DNA from: Gemmatimonadota bacterium
GTDB taxonomy: Bacteria; Gemmatimonadota; Gemmatimonadetes; Longimicrobiales; Gaopeijiaceae
NCBI GenBank assembly: GCA_007121455.1
Contig: SKKN01000052.1
Coordinates: forward strand, 1 to 64,000
Length of the DNA stretch: 64,000 bases
Reading direction: 5' to 3'
Shown here: positions 20,890 through 29,930 of the stretch, one piece after another
Position numbering within the stretch: the stretch's first letter is position 1
How the letters are laid out: the number at the start of each line of letters is the position of its first letter
Position numbers and translations under genes: made by a program
Notes under the pieces: generated by a model
What the model was told of the DNA's origin: nothing
Seen by the model: only the letters and a program-made list of their open reading frames with translations
The model's database searches: none

Positions 20890-21263
20890 GAACCATCCAA
20901 AATGTGTGAAGCGGGGCCCCCGCTTTCCGGACGCGGAGATCCGGGGCGGGCGGGCCCCGCGGAAAGCCTATAAATCGGGCGGAAGTTACCGGTGCGCAGG
21001 ACGGGGGTCAACGGTCAGGCGGATGGGCGGGCATGGGGTTCCTGCGTTAGGTTTTTTCGGGTGTCCCCGGCTACGGTGCCGGATGATGGCGTCCGGGGGC
21101 GCGTGCCGGCCCGGCTGAGGCGGCCGGATGGACAGGAGTGTGGTTGTAGCACAGGTTGAGGGATAGGTGCGGAAGCGGTGATAAGACATAGAGATAGGGT
21201 GCGCATGCTGGGGTCTTATGTAGAGGGAGGCCCCGGTGAACCGGATGACAAGGAGGCGTTTAC
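20890..21263. other. divergent intergenic region with an inverted repeat
   Basis: 374 bases between the divergent yfgM-like gene and the DUF423 gene; promoters for both should lie here. No gene seen. ATAAGAC (21181-21187) is repeated inverted as GTCTTAT (21213-21219), 25 bases apart, just upstream of the plus-strand gene. GAGGC-rich sequence and a T6 run at 21051-21056 have no clear stem, so I do not call a terminator. Confidence 0.5.
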
Positions 21264-21635
21264 GTGGAGCGAATATTTGTCCTGGTGGCGGCGGTTCTGG
21301 GGTTTCTCGCGGTAGGGCTTGGTGCCTTCGGGGCCCATGCCCTCGCGGAGCGGATGTCCCCCGGAGACCTGGAAATCTTCGAGACCGGGGTGCGGTACCA
21401 CATGTACCACGCGCTTGCCCTGCTCGCCACAGCCGGGGTCGTAGCGCGCTGGCCCGGAATCGAGGCAGTCCTGGCGGGTTGGCTCTTCGTGGGCGGGGTC
21501 TTCGTCTTCTCCGGGAGTCTGTACCTTCTCGTGCTTACCGATACCCGTTGGCTCGGAGCGGTCACGCCCATCGGAGGGTTGGCGTTTCTCCTCGGTTGGG
21601 CTCTACTCGCCGCGGCCGTCCTTCGCGGGACGTGA
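21264..21635 (+). CDS. DUF423 family membrane protein
   Basis: 123 residues, four predicted membrane helices, with the DUF423 (YgdD-like) pattern: GFLAVGLGAFGAHAL near the N-terminus, FETGVRYHMYHALALL in the middle, and GSLYLLVLTDTRWLGAVTPIGG in the last third. GTG 21264 has AAGGAGG nine bases upstream. The function of the family is not established. The sirtuin gene follows after 39 bases, probably in the same transcript. Confidence 0.9.
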   Translation: MERIFVLVAAVLGFLAVGLGAFGAHALAERMSPGDLEIFETGVRYHMYHALALLATAGVVARWPGIEAVLAGWLFVGGVFVFSGSLYLLVLTDTRWLGAVTPIGGLAFLLGWALLAAAVLRGT

Positions 21636-21674
21636 CGTGCGGGCCGCCTTTTGGGGTGACCGAAGGAGAGGCCG

Positions 21675-22457
21675 ATGATGGATGATCCCTTTCTTGGCCG
21701 CGCCCGCGAACTCGTAGCGAACGCGGAGGCGGTCGTCGTTTTGACTGGAGCAGGCGTGAGCGCGTCGTCGGGCGTGCCTACTTTTCGCGGCACGGAGGGT
21801 CTGTGGAGGTCCTTTCGGCCGGAGGAGCTTGCGACCCCGGCCGCGTTCGCCCGAGATCCGGAGCTCGTGTGGTCCTGGTACGCCTGGCGACGCAAGAGGA
21901 TCGCCTCGTGCCGGCCGAATCCGGCGCATTCGGCCCTCGCCCGGTTCGCCCTCTCCGGCCGGTCCGTCACCCTCGTCACCCAGAATGTCGATGGGCTCCA
22001 CGCGACGGCGGCGGTGGAGGAGGCTCGTCTGCTGCAGGAATCCCCCTCCCCTGCTCTTCCACTGGAGCTCCACGGATCGATCTTTCGGCTTCGCTGCACG
22101 CTCTGCTCCCACCGGGAGCCGCATCGGGTGCCGGATCCGAACGAGGAGGAAGAGGAGGTTCCAAGCTGTCCCGGGTGCAGTCAGCTCCTCCGGCCAGATG
22201 TCGTCTGGTTCGGGGAACCGCTGCCATCTCGCATCCTGAGCGGTGCTTTCGAAGCAGCCCAGGCGGCGGACCTCTGCCTGGTCGTCGGCACGAGCGCAGT
22301 CGTCCATCCGGCCGCCTCGATCCCCCTGGCAACGGCGGAGTGCGGTGGCACCGTGGTGGAGGTGAATCCCGAGGCCACTCCGGTCTCGAGGGTCGCTTCG
22401 ATGAGCCTGCGGGGAGACGCCGCGGAGGTCATCCCGGCCCTTCTCGAGGGTCTCTGA
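21675..22457 (+). CDS. cobB: NAD-dependent protein deacylase (sirtuin, class III type)
   Basis: Removes acyl groups from lysines using NAD. NAD-binding GAGVSASSGVPTFRG, the catalytic TQNVDGLH and LELHG (active-site His), a four-Cys zinc site (CTLC and CPGC) and GTSAVVHPA are all present. WSWYAWRR contains the Tyr-x-x-Arg pair that in class III sirtuins (SIRT5, CobB) binds succinyl or malonyl lysine, so desuccinylase activity is inferred. The zinc loop carries an acidic insert (five consecutive Glu). AAGGAGAGG precedes two adjacent ATGs; 21675 is used. Confidence 0.92.
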   Translation: MMDDPFLGRARELVANAEAVVVLTGAGVSASSGVPTFRGTEGLWRSFRPEELATPAAFARDPELVWSWYAWRRKRIASCRPNPAHSALARFALSGRSVTLVTQNVDGLHATAAVEEARLLQESPSPALPLELHGSIFRLRCTLCSHREPHRVPDPNEEEEEVPSCPGCSQLLRPDVVWFGEPLPSRILSGAFEAAQAADLCLVVGTSAVVHPAASIPLATAECGGTVVEVNPEATPVSRVASMSLRGDAAEVIPALLEGL

Positions 22458-22477
22458 CCCGCGGGCCTCTGGCGCTC

Positions 22478-22510
22478 GTGCCTGAGCTTTTCTCTGCTCA
22501 CCCGAGGCAC
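22478..22510. terminator. possible hairpin between convergent sirtuin and tRNA-Arg
   Basis: GTGCCT pairs with AGGCAC (22505-22510) and, inside it, GAGC with GCTC, leaving a T-rich loop and a small bulge. It lies between the plus-strand sirtuin and the minus-strand tRNA gene. Neither side has a convincing T-tract, so it may be only an RNA-processing or stabilising structure. Confidence 0.3.
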
Positions 22511-22525
22511 CGGAGACAGCAGCAA

Positions 22526-22599
<74 letters not shown>

Positions 22600-22738
22600 G
22601 TGGTTGCGCGCCAATCACCGACGCACGGTGACGCCGACCGCCGAGTGAGGCGTTCATGGTGCGCATGCGGATTAAGATAGGGCATGGCGCAGGGTTGGTC
22701 ATCCCCAGAACCGATCCGCGGGTGCGAGGAGCAGAAGG

Positions 22739-23656
22739 TCAGGCCAGCATTCCCGGCAGCTCCTTGCGGACGACCCCCACCATCCCGTCCGCGAACGCGT
22801 CCAGAATCGCCGTCTTCTCACACGACTTTCGGTGGACGAGCCGGATCGTTCGCACCGGCGCCGGCTCCTCGAACGGGCGCACGCGCTCCCGCCGCTCCGC
22901 ATCCATTCCGTGCAGCACCATTTCCGGCAGGAGGGTCATGCCGCCCTTCATCTCGACCAGGCGCTTCAAGGTCTCGAGGTTGCCGCTCTCGAATCGCAGT
23001 GCCGACGGTTCGGTACCCTCCCAACCCATCTCCGCGCACAACTCCAGGACGTGCTCCCGAAAGCAGTGACCCTCCCGCAGCAACCACAGATCATCGTGCT
23101 GCATCTGATCCGTCCGCACCCGCTTCGACCCCCACAAACGGTGCTCGCGCGACAGGTACGCCACGAACCGCTCCCGGAAGAGGGGTCGCTCGCTCAGTTC
23201 GAGATTGTCCGCCGGTGTCGCAAGCAGCCCCGCCTCCAGATCACCTATCTCCAGGCCCTCCACGATCTCCTCGGTACGGAGCTCGGCTACCCTCAGCCGG
23301 AGTCCTGGATAACTCGCCGTCAGGTCCGCCAGGAATCGCGTCAGAATGCACGGCGCCAGCGTCGGCAAGACCCCCACATGCAACTCGCCCGCCACCTTAC
23401 CGTCCCCGTGCACCAGCTCCCCAAACCGCTCCAGGTCGCCCAGCACCACTCGTGCCTGGCGAATCAGCCGCCGCCCTGCCTCCGTCGGCCGGACCGGGTT
23501 CGCGCTCCGATCGAACATCTCGACCCCCAGGTCCCGCTCCAGCTTCCGGACCTGCGCGCTCAGCGTCGGCTGCGTGACCAGGCAGTGCTCAGCGGCTCTC
23601 GAAAAATTCCGGTGATCGTCCACCGCGACCACGTACCTCAACTGCGTCAGCGTCAT
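22739..23656 (-). CDS. oxyR: hydrogen-peroxide-sensing LysR-type regulator OxyR
   Basis: 305 residues: N-terminal winged helix (MTLTQLRYVVAVDDHRNFSR, TQPTLSAQVRKLERDLG) and a periplasmic-binding-protein-like sensor domain. The redox pair is Cys198 in REGHCFR and Cys207 in LELCAE, nine residues apart as Cys199 and Cys208 are in E. coli OxyR. Peroxide is expected to oxidise them to a disulfide and turn the protein into an activator. A perfect OxyR-type operator lies 60 bases upstream of its start, so it probably controls itself and the divergent genes leading to katG. Confidence 0.94.
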   Translation of the reverse strand: MTLTQLRYVVAVDDHRNFSRAAEHCLVTQPTLSAQVRKLERDLGVEMFDRSANPVRPTEAGRRLIRQARVVLGDLERFGELVHGDGKVAGELHVGVLPTLAPCILTRFLADLTASYPGLRLRVAELRTEEIVEGLEIGDLEAGLLATPADNLELSERPLFRERFVAYLSREHRLWGSKRVRTDQMQHDDLWLLREGHCFREHVLELCAEMGWEGTEPSALRFESGNLETLKRLVEMKGGMTLLPEMVLHGMDAERRERVRPFEEPAPVRTIRLVHRKSCEKTAILDAFADGMVGVVRKELPGMLA

Positions 23657-23715
23657 GGGACCCTCCCCTCCTGATCCGGTCCGCCGGCCTCACCCGCCGG
23701 TCCCCCGGGTGCGGT

Positions 23716-23752
23716 ATAGTACGTTCCTATCATTATGATAGTAACAATCCAT
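23716..23752. promoter_or_regulatory. OxyR binding site (four tetranucleotides at 7-base spacing)
   Basis: ATAG (23716-23719), seven bases, CTAT (23727-23730), seven bases, ATAG (23738-23741), seven bases, CCAT (23749-23752). This is the known OxyR consensus ATAG-N7-CTAT-N7-ATAG-N7-CTAT with one mismatch in the last element. The two middle elements form a 15-base palindrome with one centre base. On the minus strand TTACTA/TACTAT could be the -35/-10 of oxyR, so bound OxyR would cover its own promoter. Confidence 0.88.
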
Positions 23753-23781
23753 TTGACCTATGACCAGGGTGCAGCCATCAT
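23753..23781 (+). promoter_or_regulatory. putative OxyR-activated promoter toward the Rrf2 gene and katG
   Basis: TTGACC (23753-23758), 17 bases, CATCAT (23776-23781). The -35 directly abuts the OxyR box, the arrangement expected for a class of OxyR-activated promoters, and the -10 is poor, as is usual for activator-dependent promoters. Transcription would run into the first leader repeat. Confidence 0.5.
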
Positions 23782-23905
23782 GAAAGCGGGTTGTAGGGCG
23801 CCGCTGGTCCGTACGCTGCCGGCGTCCTCTCGAGGAACGCGGACCCATACGACCGGAGGAAGTGGACCATGAGGATCGGAGGCTGGTTCGACGCATGCTC
23901 GGCCG
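23782..23905 (+). repeat. leader-like direct repeat, copy A
   Basis: First copy of an imperfect repeat also found at 24747-24842. Shared parts are AGCGGGTT, GCTGGTCCGTACGCTGC, GGCGTCC-CTCGA-GGA, GTGGACCATGAG and ATCGGA followed by a similar 30 bases. Copy A has about 22 extra bases between the hairpin and the ATG. GCGTCCTC pairs with GAGGAACGC and, outside it, GGTCCG with CGGACC, so the RNA can fold into a long hairpin. The ATG at 23869 opens a frame that begins MRIGGW, like copy B, but runs 115 codons over the start of the next gene and does not look like a real protein beyond its first codons. Confidence 0.65.
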
Positions 23906-24206
23906 CAGGGACTCCACACCCCCTCGCTGTTCCGCGTAGTTCCGCGGCACTCCCTCAGGCGCTGTTCTGGCATGAAGTGGGCCAGAATGTCCTTCCGGGC
24001 CGATGGCGGCTCCACCGTGGCCCGGCTCCCCCTCGGCCCGCCGGTGCTCACCTTCCCCTTCTCCCACGGACCGTTCAGGGGAAAGCAACCCCCCATCGTT
24101 CCGGCCTCGAACCTCGTTTTCGGCGGCGGCACGCTCCCTGCCCAAAGGTGGGCCGGCCTCGGAAGGAGCTCGCCTTCAAACAGCTCGCCCACGGGTGGAG
24201 AGGACC
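23906..24206. other. untranslated region before the Rrf2 regulator gene
   Basis: No gene with normal codon use is seen. TTCTGGC (23965-23971) pairs with GCCAGAA (23981-23987) to give a 7-bp stem with a 9-base loop. The open frames on both strands lack ribosome binding sites or recognisable content. It is probably a long 5' leader of the regulator mRNA. Confidence 0.45.
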
Positions 24207-24689
24207 ATGCGCCTGAATCCGACCACGGACCACGCCGTCCGAATCCTGATCTACTTGTCCATCCATGAAGGCCGGCCCGTTCTCTCCGAAGAGGTGGCCC
24301 GGGCCTACGGCACTTCTCCCGCTGCCATCACCCGGGCGATGGACACGCTCGAGGAGCTCGGCCTCGTTCGCGCGGAGGAGGGGGGGGGAGGATTCCACAT
24401 GGCGGCTGCTCCCAGTGAGATCCCCCTGGGCTGGCTCACCCGCAATACCGAGGCCGGCTTGCCGCCCGCTGAGTGCTTCGAGGCAGCGACCTGTGCCTGC
24501 CCCATCGCACCGGCATGCATGCTGAAGAACATCTTCGCCGAGGCCCGGCAGCGCTTCCTGGACACGTTGGAACGCTACACCCTCGAGGACTGCCTCGCCT
24601 CGCCTCGGAGGCAGCAGGCATTCCTGCGGATGTGGGACCGGCAGGCGGGGGAGGCCAGAATGGGCCTCGAGGCGGCTCGAGCGACGTGA
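24207..24689 (+). CDS. Rrf2 family Fe-S transcriptional regulator (NsrR-like)
   Basis: 160 residues with an N-terminal winged helix (MRLNPTTDHAVRILIYLS, AITRAMDTLEELGLV) and a cysteine cluster Cys90, 96, 98, 104 expected to bind an Fe-S centre. The sequence after it (FLDTLERYTLEDCL) resembles the AFLAVLDRYTLADL-type ending of NsrR, the nitric-oxide-sensing repressor, while the C-x5-C spacing is also like IscR. So NsrR-like is the best reading, without certainty about the signal. The extra cysteine is unusual. GGAGAGGACC precedes the ATG. It lies between the OxyR box and katG, so redox control of or by katG is likely. Confidence 0.82.
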   Translation: MRLNPTTDHAVRILIYLSIHEGRPVLSEEVARAYGTSPAAITRAMDTLEELGLVRAEEGGGGFHMAAAPSEIPLGWLTRNTEAGLPPAECFEAATCACPIAPACMLKNIFAEARQRFLDTLERYTLEDCLASPRRQQAFLRMWDRQAGEARMGLEAARAT

Positions 24690-24746
24690 GTCCTCCAGAG
24701 CGGCCCGGGTCAGAGGGCACGGTTCCGGAGGGCAGCGATTGTAGGA

Positions 24747-24842
24747 GCGGGTTCAGGGGACGCTGCTGGTCCGTACGCTGCGGGCGTCCCCTCGAAGGAT
24801 GTGGACCATGAGAATCGGACGTTGGGTCGTCGCATGGGCGGC
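24747..24842 (+). repeat. leader-like direct repeat, copy B
   Basis: Second copy of the element described at 23782-23905, about three quarters identical where aligned, ending 31 bases before the katG start codon. GGTCC pairs with GGACC and CGTCC with GGATG, so the hairpin is kept although its inner bases differ, and the small reading frame after it starts with the same four residues. The reading frame through the hairpin differs between the copies, which argues for conservation as RNA or DNA rather than protein. Confidence 0.65.
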
Positions 24843-24858
24843 GGTAGTGAAACCATAA
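24808..24858 (+). CDS. possible 16-residue leader peptide before katG
   Basis: ATG preceded at nine bases by AAGGA, then MRIGRWVVAWAAVVKP and TAA, ending 15 bases before the katG TTG. It shares M-R-I-G-x-W with the frame that opens at 23869 in repeat copy A, where Arg is encoded by AGG instead of AGA. It could be a translated leader that couples or attenuates katG expression. No independent evidence that it is made. Confidence 0.35.
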   Translation: MRIGRWVVAWAAVVKP

Positions 24859-27102
<2,244 letters not shown>

Positions 27103-27117
27103 TTTGGGTGAAAAAGG

Positions 27118-27154
27118 CGCTCGGGCTACCCTGTCACGCAGGGTAGCCCGAGCG
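27118..27154 (-). terminator. intrinsic terminator of the methyltransferase gene
   Basis: Perfect 16-bp stem CGCTCGGGCTACCCTG/CAGGGTAGCCCGAGCG with a five-base loop. On the minus strand it is followed by GCC then five T, so it ends transcription from the gene at 27204. On the plus strand no T-tract follows, but so stable a stem may still stop or protect the katG transcript. Confidence 0.85.
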
Positions 27155-27203
27155 GGTGGGGGGCGCGATTCGGCCTGTAGCGGGCAAGCTCGGGGTCCGG
27201 CTT

Positions 27204-27782
27204 CTACCGTTTCCGCGCGATCAGCCGGGCGAGCCCCTGTTCCCCACCCTCTCGTTCGAACACTCCTTCCTCATGGAAAAGGACGTCGAAGTCGGAAAAG
27301 GCGCGCAGCAGCTCGCCCCGCTCGAGGGTAAACTCCCGGCGGATGTCTCCTCCCAGCTCCTCGAGCTCGATCACGCTGAACGTCTCGAAGACGACGATGC
27401 CACCCGTGCGGAGCGCAGTACGGAGGAACGGGAAGGCGGACCGGAGGAGGAAGTAGGTATTCACCACGAGATCCACCGTGCCTGGTCTCACGTCGAAGCA
27501 GCCCACGTCCGCGAGCACGGGTAACACGGGAAGGTTCTGCGGGCGAGTGCGTGCCGCCAGTCGCCGAAGCCCCTCCAGAGAAAGGTCCACGGCAGCGACC
27601 CGCCAGCCTCGCTCCGCGAGGAAGGCTGCATTTCGCCCCGCGCCGCAGGCCACGTCGAGGGCAAGTCCGGACGGAGGCAGCGAGGAGAGGGCGTCCGTCA
27701 CGATCTCCGCCGGGGCCGAGAGGTCCTCCCAGTCCCCTTCGGCGTACCGTTCGTCCCACCGAGTGCGTGCAGGATCGCTCAT
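27204..27782 (-). CDS. class I SAM-dependent methyltransferase (TehB-like)
   Basis: 192 residues. The SAM-binding loop is LDVACGAGRNAAFLAERG with the acidic residue in VAAVDLSLEGL, then VLADVGCFD and VDLVVNTYFL. The length and RWDERYAEGDW start are like TehB/tellurite-resistance and thiopurine-methyltransferase-type enzymes, which detoxify metalloids or small molecules. The substrate cannot be read. It converges with katG and ends at a strong terminator. Confidence 0.82.
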   Translation of the reverse strand: MSDPARTRWDERYAEGDWEDLSAPAEIVTDALSSLPPSGLALDVACGAGRNAAFLAERGWRVAAVDLSLEGLRRLAARTRPQNLPVLPVLADVGCFDVRPGTVDLVVNTYFLLRSAFPFLRTALRTGGIVVFETFSVIELEELGGDIRREFTLERGELLRAFSDFDVLFHEEGVFEREGGEQGLARLIARKR

Positions 27783-27810
27783 TCGATTCCGTGCGGACGA
27801 GGGAGTCCGC

Positions 27811-27897
27811 TCAGTGGTCCCGGTCCGCGCGAAGGGGCTCCTCGATGAGCCAGTTCGTCACGTATCCGCCATAGCTTCCCCCGGCAACCCCCATCAT
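27811..27897 (-). pseudogene. remnant of an S9 family (prolyl oligopeptidase) peptidase
   Basis: The translation MMGVAGGSYGGYVTNWLI contains the nucleophile motif GxSYGGY-x-TNW of S9 dipeptidyl peptidases, with the catalytic Ser in GGSYGG. Only about 25 residues are recognisable; a stop follows within ten codons and no catalytic Asp or His region is present on either side. It is most simply the debris of a larger gene. Confidence 0.6.
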
Positions 27898-28005
27898 GCT
27901 TCCTCCCCTCGCGTGCGCGCATTCGACGATCCGTCGGGCGATCGAGCATGCCAGCGTTGCCCAGAGAGAACGTAGTGCGCGCCCGAGGGCCCTGCCAAGC
28001 CTCAT

Positions 28006-28545
28006 TTGTCCGAGCCGACGAAGGCCCGGCGCCGGAGGAACCGTGAGATCTTGCCGTCTTCCCTGGGGGGAGTGGATCTTCTGGAGTCAGGTGATGGAGA
28101 CCGTGGACGAGTTGCCTCTGGGGCGGCGATCAACCGGCCGCTGGCCGGCGGCGCTCTCGAGGCACCATTTTCGGAGGTGGAAGGTGGAGATGAACGTGAA
28201 GCATGGAGGACGGTGCCCCATGCGATGTACGAGCGAGACAACCTCGATCCCTGGTCGGACACGGACGGAGACGTGAACGCATCCATGGGAGCGCGGTTCA
28301 ACAACGATGCGAACTTCGTGAGCGTCGTAGCGATCAGCCGATTCCGGGTCTCGGGTGAAGTGGCCGAAATCCGCCTCCACCCGATCGAGCTGCGGCGGAC
28401 CGCGCGATTGGCGAACCGTGGAGTTCCGCGGCTGGCGCCGCCGGAAACGGGGCTCGCGATTCTCGAAGAGCTGCAGGAGCTCTCGGAGCCCTTCGGAACG
28501 ACGATCGAGATCGAGAATGGCGTGGGGGTTGTCCGGATCCCGTGA
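28006..28545 (+). pseudogene. C-terminal remnant of a CapA-like (poly-gamma-glutamate/metallophosphatase) protein
   Basis: The last 105 codons (from about 28224) resemble the C-terminal end of CapA-family proteins: SVVAISRF, VAEIRLHPIEL, GVPRLAPPETGLAILEELQELSEPFGT and IEIENGVGVV. The catalytic metallophosphatase part, several hundred residues in intact members, is missing; the first 70 codons of the open frame have no recognisable content. It could still be translated as a short protein, but a truncated relic is more likely. It lies beside the S9 remnant in a stretch without intact genes. Confidence 0.5.
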
Positions 28546-28568
28546 CTTCGCGCAGAAGGAGGAGGAGG

Positions 28569-29273
28569 ATGGAGATCGAGATTGTCGAGACTTCGGTCCT
28601 GCCGAGCCATGTGGCAGCGCGTTTGTCCATGCTGCTGACCCAGGCAGTCGAGGCACGGGGGGGCGCAGCGCTTGCACTGAGCGGCGGCAGTGGGCTTCGC
28701 CCGATGTTCGAGGCGCTGCTCGAGGAGCCCACACCGTGGGCGCAGATCCACATCTTCCAGGTCGACGAGAGGATCGCTCCGGACGGCCACCCGGACCGCA
28801 ACTGGACCGAAGCGAGGGCCGAGCTGATCGAACGTCTGCCTCAGCAACCCGCCGGAATTCATCCCATGCCGGTTGCCGCGGCCATGGAGGGCGAGCAGCC
28901 CGCCGCCACAGCACTGGACGGGTACCGACGTCTGCTCGAGGAGGTTGCCGGGCGCCCCGCGGTGCTCGATGTGGTGCATCTCGGGCTCGGTGAGGACGGC
29001 CACACCGCCTCGCTGCTCCCGGACGATCCCGTGCTGGACATCGACGACCGGGACCTCGCGTTCAGCGGACCGTACAACGGCCGCCGCCGCATGACCGTCA
29101 CCTTCCCGGCGCTAGCCCGCGCGCGCCACCTGGTATGGATGGTGATGGGCAGCAGGAAGGCGACGGTGGTCGGGCGGCTCGTGCGTGGTGATCGGTCGAT
29201 TCCCGCGGGGCGGGTTCCTCACGGTGAGGCCGCCCTGCTCGTGGACCGGGAAGCCGCCGCAGCTCTTCCCTGA
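28569..29273 (+). CDS. pgl: 6-phosphogluconolactonase
   Basis: Hydrolyses 6-phosphogluconolactone in the oxidative pentose phosphate pathway, which provides NADPH. Motifs: LALSGGSGLRPMFEAL, HIFQVDERIAPDGHPDRN, HLGLGEDGHTASLLPDD and LVWMVMGSRKA, all typical of the DevB/NagB-fold lactonases. ATG 28569 is preceded by AGGAGGAGG. The usual partners (zwf, gnd) are not in the window. 234 residues is normal for the family. Confidence 0.93.
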   Translation: MEIEIVETSVLPSHVAARLSMLLTQAVEARGGAALALSGGSGLRPMFEALLEEPTPWAQIHIFQVDERIAPDGHPDRNWTEARAELIERLPQQPAGIHPMPVAAAMEGEQPAATALDGYRRLLEEVAGRPAVLDVVHLGLGEDGHTASLLPDDPVLDIDDRDLAFSGPYNGRRRMTVTFPALARARHLVWMVMGSRKATVVGRLVRGDRSIPAGRVPHGEAALLVDREAAAALP

Positions 29274-29316
29274 CCCCGTTACGTTACGTCGCTGTGAAGG
29301 TGGAGGAGGCCTCGCC

Positions 29317-29772
29317 TCAGGCGTCCTCGTCTCGACCCAGAAGATACCCCGCTACGAGGCCGCGAAGCGTGGACTCGAAGGGGCCGCCGGTCTTCGCCAG
29401 AAGGGCCTGGCTCCCCTGCTCTTTGAGTTCTGATGCCAGAATTTCGAGCAGCTCGACCACCTCGTGGAGTCCCGGCGCGTCCGTAGCATCAGGTTCTGGC
29501 GAGGGATAGTACAGGGGCCCTTCGCTACCGATTCCGGAGACGACTCCCTCCGGATCGAAGCCCTCGTCGTCCGGGAAGATGAACGCGCCTTCGGGGAAGG
29601 TCGAGTCCGGGTCGGAAGGGGCGTCTGAGGAGACGTCGCCTCGACCTCGCCGGAGGGGGATCCTCCGCTTTCCGGGAGGGAATACGGGTGGCGGAAGCCG
29701 ATCGAGCTCCGGACCCGGCTGCTCCGCGACATTGGCCGCGAGTCCGGCTGGATGGGGGTATTCGTCACGCAC
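29317..29772 (-). CDS. hypothetical protein, proline-rich and acidic
   Basis: Not recognised. 151 residues: a proline-rich, probably disordered first half, an acidic middle (PDDEGFDPEGVV), and a helical C-terminus (GLHEVVELLEILASELKEQG, then LRGLVAGYLLGRDEDA) that looks like a small folded interaction domain. No signal peptide or membrane helix. I use GTG 29772 because AAGGAGGA lies seven bases before it; ATG 29790 has no ribosome binding site. A weak promoter may lie at 29892-29921 (TATATT with TTCGCC 18 bases away). Confidence 0.6.
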   Translation of the reverse strand: MRDEYPHPAGLAANVAEQPGPELDRLPPPVFPPGKRRIPLRRGRGDVSSDAPSDPDSTFPEGAFIFPDDEGFDPEGVVSGIGSEGPLYYPSPEPDATDAPGLHEVVELLEILASELKEQGSQALLAKTGGPFESTLRGLVAGYLLGRDEDA

Positions 29773-29930
29773 CGTCGGATCCTCCTTCATTCGTGCTGTA
29801 CGGCCCCGGGCGCTCCCGTGCAGGCAAGGAGCTCGAGGGCCAATCTCCGTGGGCTTCCCCGAGGGACGGCCAGGCGCCCGACCCGGCGCGCAATATACTG
29901 CGAGAGTCCGTGCCGGGCGAAAGAGCGAAG

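Noticed and set aside
24003-24206. Upstream extension of the Rrf2 regulator
   Set aside because: In-frame codons before 24207 give a Pro/Ser/Arg-rich stretch unlike any Rrf2 N-terminus; the family begins at MRLNPTTDHAVRIL-type sequence.
23869-24216. 115-codon frame starting in leader repeat copy A
   Set aside because: Only its first codons are shared with copy B; later codons are Pro/Arg-rich with unusual codon use and it overruns the regulator start. Kept only as part of the repeat.
23782-24842. Insertion sequence or composite mobile element flanked by the two repeats
   Set aside because: No transposase, no terminal inverted repeats and no target-site duplication; the repeats differ too much and fit leader elements better.
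27118-27154. Hairpin read as a katG terminator
   Set aside because: On the plus strand the stem is followed by G-rich sequence, not T; the T-tract is on the minus strand, so I assign it to the methyltransferase gene.
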